A DNA stretch of 9,501 nucleotides from Bacillota bacterium. GTDB lineage: Bacteria > Bacillota > Proteinivoracia > UBA4975. Under the pieces are notes generated by a model that was given only the letters and a program-made list of their open reading frames with translations, was not told the origin of the DNA and searched no databases. Shown here one piece after another: positions 6,427 through 9,501 of this stretch. A program made the position numbers and the translations under genes. The stretch is from NCBI GenBank assembly GCA_012727415.1, contig JAAYHI010000103.1, positions 1 through 9,501 on the forward strand, written 5' to 3'. The number at the start of each line of letters is the position of its first letter. Within the stretch, counting starts at the first letter, position 1.

Positions 6427-7371
6427 CTACTTGCCCTTGCCAGGCTTGTTTTTATTCTTGTCCTTATTCTTGTTCTTATTTTTGTTCTTATTCTTACCAA
6501 AGGCGTTGCCATTGCCCTTGTTATTCTTTTCCTCACTTAGTTCTTCTTCTGCTGCTTCTTCCGGGGTGACATCTTCATCTTCTTCCGGCAAGGAGTAGCC
6601 ATTCTTTTCTGCCCAGCGGCGCTGCTGCCTGCGGGCATTCTCGATGGCGCGGTTTAAGCCCTTGTGGCAGGATTCAGGGTTTCTGTCCCGGATACGTTCT
6701 AAATGCCTAATCCGCCATTCATACTTTTCCCATTTGCTTAAGTTTCCGGGACACTCTTCCTCCCCGGGATCCTCAGGATCCTCCGGGTCTTCAGGATCTT
6801 CAGGGTTCTCCGGATCAACAGGGTCTTCGGGTGTCTCGGGATTTTCGGCTTCCAGTATGCTGTCCAGGGCTGCCCCCAAGTTGACCAATGCCGTCTCCAG
6901 GTAGGTAAGCCCCTCCTCCGTCAGCTCCATTTCTTCCAAATCTTCGCCGTCTCCCAGAAGGAATTCAAAGAGGCCTTCGGCAGCGGCTTCCAAATCTTCA
7001 GCAGCCTTTTGGAGAATCTTTTGTTGCTCCTCGGTCATTTCCCTTTCGGCATATTTCTCCTCCAGGGCTTTCAGTTCCAGAGCCCGGGTCTCCACCAACT
7101 GGCTGAGAAGAGCGGTCTTTCTTTCAGAATTAAAAGTAAACCACACCCGGATATTCTCCACGAAGCGCTTGAGAAAATAGAATGGAGAGTCTGGCAGGAG
7201 CCCAGGGTCAGGATCCGGTTCAGGGGCAGGCTCGGGTTCCGGTTCGGGATCGGGCTCTGGCTCTGTGATGACTGGCTCGTCAGGCATTTCCTCTTCCGCT
7301 GCAGCTAAGCCTGCGGGGAGCAGCCCAATGACCAGAACCAGGACCAAGAAGATAGCTATGTGCTTTTTCAC
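6427..7371 (-). CDS. Secreted low-complexity protein, DUF5667-like
   Basis: This 314-residue exported protein has no known function. It starts at GTG 7371-7369, preceded by AAAGGAGGG. Residues 1-25 form a signal peptide (MKKHIAIFLV, hydrophobic core, AAA before the acidic mature end). Residues 37-56 are a Pro/Glu/Asp spacer. GLLPDSPFYFLKRFVENIRVWFTF (about 57-80) followed by ERKTALLSQLVETRALELKALEE is the pattern I associate with DUF5667, a domain of bacterial secreted proteins; recognition is from memory of the motif. Residues 81-175 are acidic and probably helical or coiled coil. Residues 179-202 repeat PE(D/N)P. Two cysteines (207, 235) flank an Arg- and aromatic-rich segment. Residues 283-314 are Lys, Asn and Gly rich with repeated NK. 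The protein is acidic up to about residue 280 and strongly basic at the end. No membrane anchor or sortase motif is seen. It is probably monocistronic. Confidence 0.85.
   Translation of the reverse strand: MKKHIAIFLVLVLVIGLLPAGLAAAEEEMPDEPVITEPEPDPEPEPEPAPEPDPDPGLLPDSPFYFLKRFVENIRVWFTFNSERKTALLSQLVETRALELKALEEKYAEREMTEEQQKILQKAAEDLEAAAEGLFEFLLGDGEDLEEMELTEEGLTYLETALVNLGAALDSILEAENPETPEDPVDPENPEDPEDPEDPEDPGEEECPGNLSKWEKYEWRIRHLERIRDRNPESCHKGLNRAIENARRQQRRWAEKNGYSLPEEDEDVTPEEAAEEELSEEKNNKGNGNAFGKNKNKNKNKNKDKNKNKPGKGK
6445..6495 (-). repeat. Lys-Asn dipeptide tail coded by AAT/AAC-AAG/AAA repeats
   Basis: Residues 293-309 of the secreted protein are almost entirely alternating K and N, with a single D. 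The DNA repeats with a 6-base period. It lies inside the coding frame and gives a basic, disordered, glycine- and lysine-rich C-terminus. Confidence 0.75.
6766..6837 (-). repeat. Tandem 9-base repeat coding for PE(D/N)P units
   Basis: Residues 179-202 of the secreted protein are a run of P-E/V-D/N tripeptides, about eight units. The codons vary between units (GAA/GAG, GAT/GAC, CCT/CCG), so the protein pattern is conserved better than the DNA. That points to selection on the peptide rather than a very recent slippage event. It separates the helical region from the cysteine-containing segment. Confidence 0.75.
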
Positions 7372-7509
7372 GTCTTCCCTCCTTTCCTGCTTTTATTAAT
7401 ATATTCGCAGGTTGCCGTTCAGAAAAAGGGGTAAGGGCGATTTTGCAATAGGAATTTTGCAACAAAAGGAGAATATATCTTTGGGGAGAATGTTAGCGGA
7501 GGAAAGAAA
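7372..7509. promoter_or_regulatory. Divergent intergenic region between the secreted-protein and FAD-protein genes
   Basis: These 138 bases must hold promoters for both divergent genes. AT-rich -10-like sequences are visible on both strands (TATATT around 7398-7403 on the minus strand, TATATC at 7474-7479 on the plus strand), but neither has a convincing -35 partner. TTTTGCAA occurs twice as a direct repeat (7441-7448 and 7455-7462, 14 bases apart). Ribosome binding sites are clear at both ends: GGAGGAAAG before the plus-strand ATG and AAAGGAGGG before the minus-strand GTG. No exact promoter is claimed. Confidence 0.45.
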
Positions 7510-8571
7510 ATGTATGATGTAATTATTGTCGGCGGCGGTCCCGCCGGCTCCACCCTGGCCAGGTTGCTGGGGGACAAGATGAAGGTACTGATCATCGACC
7601 AACGGGATTTGGAGGCTGCCCCCGGCGGTTTCGAAAAATGTTGCGGCGGCTTGCTGGCCCCCGATGCACAGGAAATGTTGGCCCGCTTTGGTTTGGGGTT
7701 GCCGAAACCCGTCCTGGCCAGCCCCCAGCTTTTTGCCGTCAGAGCTATCGACCTGGCTACCGGGCAGGAGCGCTTTTACCCGAGGAATTATCTTAACGTC
7801 AAGCGCGAGGCCTTTGACCGCTGGCTTATTTCACTGCTCTCCCCGCAAGTTGAGAGGCGATGGCGAGCACAGTTTTTAGACTTTAGGATTGTTGCCGCAG
7901 GGGTTGAGGTCAGCTTCCTCTGGCAGGGAAAGAAACACAAGGCCACCGGCAGACTGCTGGTGGGAGCCGACGGCGCCCAGTCAAGGGTGCGCAGGAAACT
8001 TGCTGGCATTCCCTCCTCCGGGTTATATGTTGCGGTGCAGCAAAGCTATGCAGCCAGCAGGGCATTGCCGTATTATACAGCAGTGTTTGACCCGGCAGTC
8101 ACAGACTTTTATGGCTGGATGATTCCCAAGGATGACATGTTGCTGGTGGGGGCAGCGATCCCCGCCGGCCCCGATGTTCTGTCCCGATTTGAGCGGTTAG
8201 CGCAAAAACTGCAGGACTGCGGCTTTGCCTTCAGTGACAGCGGCCCCAGGCAGGGGACCCTCCTCTTGCGGCCCAGAAGTCGCGGAACCCTTTACCGGGG
8301 AACAGAGCAAGTTATCCTCATTGGCGAGGCAGCGGGCTGGATAAGCCCAAGTTCGGCTGAGGGCATCAGCTACGCCTTTCGCAGTGCTCTCGCCCTCTGC
8401 CGGGCTCTGGAGCAAGGGTTTGAAGGGGCCCTGGGACGGTATCGTCGCTTTTCTAAAGGCTTGGGCCTCGATATCCTGGGGAAACGCGCCAAGAGCCCTG
8501 CCATGTATTGGCCCTTTTTGCGGAGGCTGGCTATGGGGTCTGGCCTCCTCAGCATTGACATAATTGAATAA
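7510..8571 (+). CDS. FAD-dependent oxidoreductase, geranylgeranyl reductase/CbrA-like
   Basis: This 353-residue flavoprotein belongs to the group that includes geranylgeranyl reductases and the E. coli protein CbrA. The N-terminal Rossmann motif is GGGPAG (residues 8-13), preceded by VIIV and followed by VLIIDQR, whose acidic residue would bind the FAD ribose. CCGGLLAPDAQ (44-54) contains a paired cysteine. GADGAQSRVR (152-161) is the DG motif of flavoprotein hydroxylases and reductases. IGEAAGWISPSSAEGISYA (271-289) is the FAD ribityl/phosphate motif, with Glu in place of the more usual Asp. There is no signal peptide or membrane span. The substrate is unknown; isoprenoid or quinone-like substrates are family-based guesses. 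The ATG at 7510 follows GGAGGAAAG. The peptidase gene starts only 17 bases after the TAA, so the two are probably co-transcribed, although no functional link is apparent. Confidence 0.88.
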   Translation: MYDVIIVGGGPAGSTLARLLGDKMKVLIIDQRDLEAAPGGFEKCCGGLLAPDAQEMLARFGLGLPKPVLASPQLFAVRAIDLATGQERFYPRNYLNVKREAFDRWLISLLSPQVERRWRAQFLDFRIVAAGVEVSFLWQGKKHKATGRLLVGADGAQSRVRRKLAGIPSSGLYVAVQQSYAASRALPYYTAVFDPAVTDFYGWMIPKDDMLLVGAAIPAGPDVLSRFERLAQKLQDCGFAFSDSGPRQGTLLLRPRSRGTLYRGTEQVILIGEAAGWISPSSAEGISYAFRSALALCRALEQGFEGALGRYRRFSKGLGLDILGKRAKSPAMYWPFLRRLAMGSGLLSIDIIE

Positions 8572-8588
8572 TGGGAAGGGAGATTGAG

Positions 8589-9501
8589 ATGAAAAAACGA
8601 TTGACCCGCAGCGAAGTGCCCCAGGAAATGACGTGGAACCTGGAAGATATCTTTTCAGGATCAGAGGAGTGGGAAAGGGCTTTCAAGGCTGCAGAGGCAG
8701 ATTTACCTGCCCTGGAGAAATATCAGGGGCGCCTGGGAGAGGGCGCAGAAGTTCTGCTCCAGTGTTTTCAGGAAACAGAAGCATTGGCAGTACGCCTGTT
8801 CCAGGTCTATACCTATGCCTCCTTGAAGCTGGCTGGAGATGGTACCGACCCCGGCAACCAGGCTGCCATGGGCCGTGCAGGCAGTTTGGCTACCCGGTTC
8901 CAGGCCGTGATGGCCACCTTGCGTTCTGAGCTCATAGCTCTGCCCGTCGAAGTATTGGCAAAGCACCTGCGAGATGAGAGATTCAAGGACTTCTGCCGGT
9001 TTATTGAGAGAGCCATCGCTGACAAGCCTCATGTCATGCACCCCGAGACCGAGATGGCCCTGGCCTCCCTGGGAGAAATCTTGGATTCCCCGGGAATGGT
9101 ATATGAACGCTCCAAGTCCTCAGATATGAGCTTTGAACCCATTAGCGACAGCAAGGGCAAAAGCTTCCCCATGTCCTTTGCTCTCTACGAAGAGGATTAT
9201 GAAATTTCCCCCGACCTTACCCTCCGGCGCAATGCCTTTGCCTCCTTCACCAAGGGCCTCAAGGCCTACGAAAACACCTACGGAGCCATCTGGGGAACTG
9301 AGGTCAAAAAAAATGTAGTTCTTGCCCGCCTGCGGAAATTCCCTTCTGCCGTCCACATGCTGCTGCATGAGCAGGAGGTGTCTGTTGAAGCGTATCACGC
9401 TCTTCACGACGTCATTCTCAAGGAATTAGCACCCCACATGCGCCGCTATGCCAGGTTGCGCAAAAAGGTGCTGGGCCTAAATGAACTGCTCTACTGTGAC
9501 A
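8589..9501 (+). CDS. pepF: Oligoendopeptidase F, M3 family metallopeptidase (N-terminal part; 3' end outside window)
   Basis: The visible part is 304 codons with no stop. The family is usually about 600 residues, so half is missing. The opening EVPQEMTWNLEDIFSGSEEWERAF is the characteristic N-terminus of PepF. The helical N-terminal domain continues with FQVYTYASLKLAGD, then MVYERSKSSDMSFEPI and FTKGLKAYENTYGAIWGTEVKKNVVLARLRKFPSAVHMLL, all typical of the family. The zinc-binding HExxH motif would lie beyond position 9501, so catalytic competence cannot be judged here. PepF enzymes are cytoplasmic zinc peptidases that hydrolyse short oligopeptides; no signal peptide is seen. The ATG at 8589 follows an AAGGGAGA ribosome binding site and is 17 bases after the FAD-protein gene. 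Peptide degradation would feed amino acids to a fermenter of this type, but direct coordination with the ornithine operon is not shown. Confidence 0.93.
   Translation, partial: MKKRLTRSEVPQEMTWNLEDIFSGSEEWERAFKAAEADLPALEKYQGRLGEGAEVLLQCFQETEALAVRLFQVYTYASLKLAGDGTDPGNQAAMGRAGSLATRFQAVMATLRSELIALPVEVLAKHLRDERFKDFCRFIERAIADKPHVMHPETEMALASLGEILDSPGMVYERSKSSDMSFEPISDSKGKSFPMSFALYEEDYEISPDLTLRRNAFASFTKGLKAYENTYGAIWGTEVKKNVVLARLRKFPSAVHMLLHEQEVSVEAYHALHDVILKELAPHMRRYARLRKKVLGLNELLYCD

Noticed and set aside
6445..6495. Repeat tract as a possible CRISPR or satellite array
   Set aside because: The unit is only six bases, has no spacers and is fully explained as in-frame Lys-Asn codons.
7441..7460. Second sigma-54 promoter upstream of the FAD-protein gene
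   Set aside because: TTTTGCA looks like a -12 box, but no GG is found ten bases upstream of either GC.

Overview
The window carries most of an ornithine-fermentation operon, and it suggests an anaerobic, amino-acid-fermenting Firmicute of the class Clostridia. The reasons are the ord-ortA-ortB-oraS-oraE-mutL gene set, strong AGGAGG-type ribosome binding sites, frequent GTG and TTG starts, and a clostridial-style DUF5667 secreted protein. Base composition looks moderately GC-rich (estimated by eye, not computed). No genus is claimed.

Positions 1-6311 (minus strand, read from right to left) hold the operon. A near-consensus sigma-54 promoter at 6296-6311 precedes six tightly packed genes. These are ord (2,4-diaminopentanoate dehydrogenase), ortA and ortB (2-amino-4-ketopentanoate thiolase), oraS and oraE (adenosylcobalamin- and PLP-dependent D-ornithine 4,5-aminomutase), and a MutL/GlmL-family ATPase that runs off the left edge. 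Gene junctions range from a 4-base overlap to a 12-base gap, so the genes are almost certainly one transcript with translational coupling. Together they convert D-ornithine to 2,4-diaminopentanoate (OraSE), then to 2-amino-4-oxopentanoate plus ammonia (Ord), then with CoA to alanine plus acetyl-CoA (OrtAB). The MutL-like protein probably maintains or reactivates the B12 mutase. Ornithine racemase and a transporter, often found with these genes, are not visible and could lie beyond position 1.

Positions 6352-6388 form a strong hairpin terminator that separates the operon from the next minus-strand gene (6427-7371). That gene encodes a secreted, low-complexity DUF5667-type protein with a signal peptide, a Pro-acidic spacer, an acidic helical region, tandem PE(D/N)P repeats and a Lys/Asn tail.

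From a 138-base divergent intergenic region, the plus strand carries an FAD-dependent oxidoreductase of the geranylgeranyl reductase/CbrA-like group (7510-8571). Seventeen bases later begins an M3-family oligoendopeptidase F (8589 to the right edge, N-terminal part only).

The catabolic genes are a recognised system rather than a new one. The most useful observations are the sigma-54 promoter, the palindrome at about -85 that may serve both as terminator and as activator site, the MutL-type partner of OraSE, and the repeat-built secreted protein.
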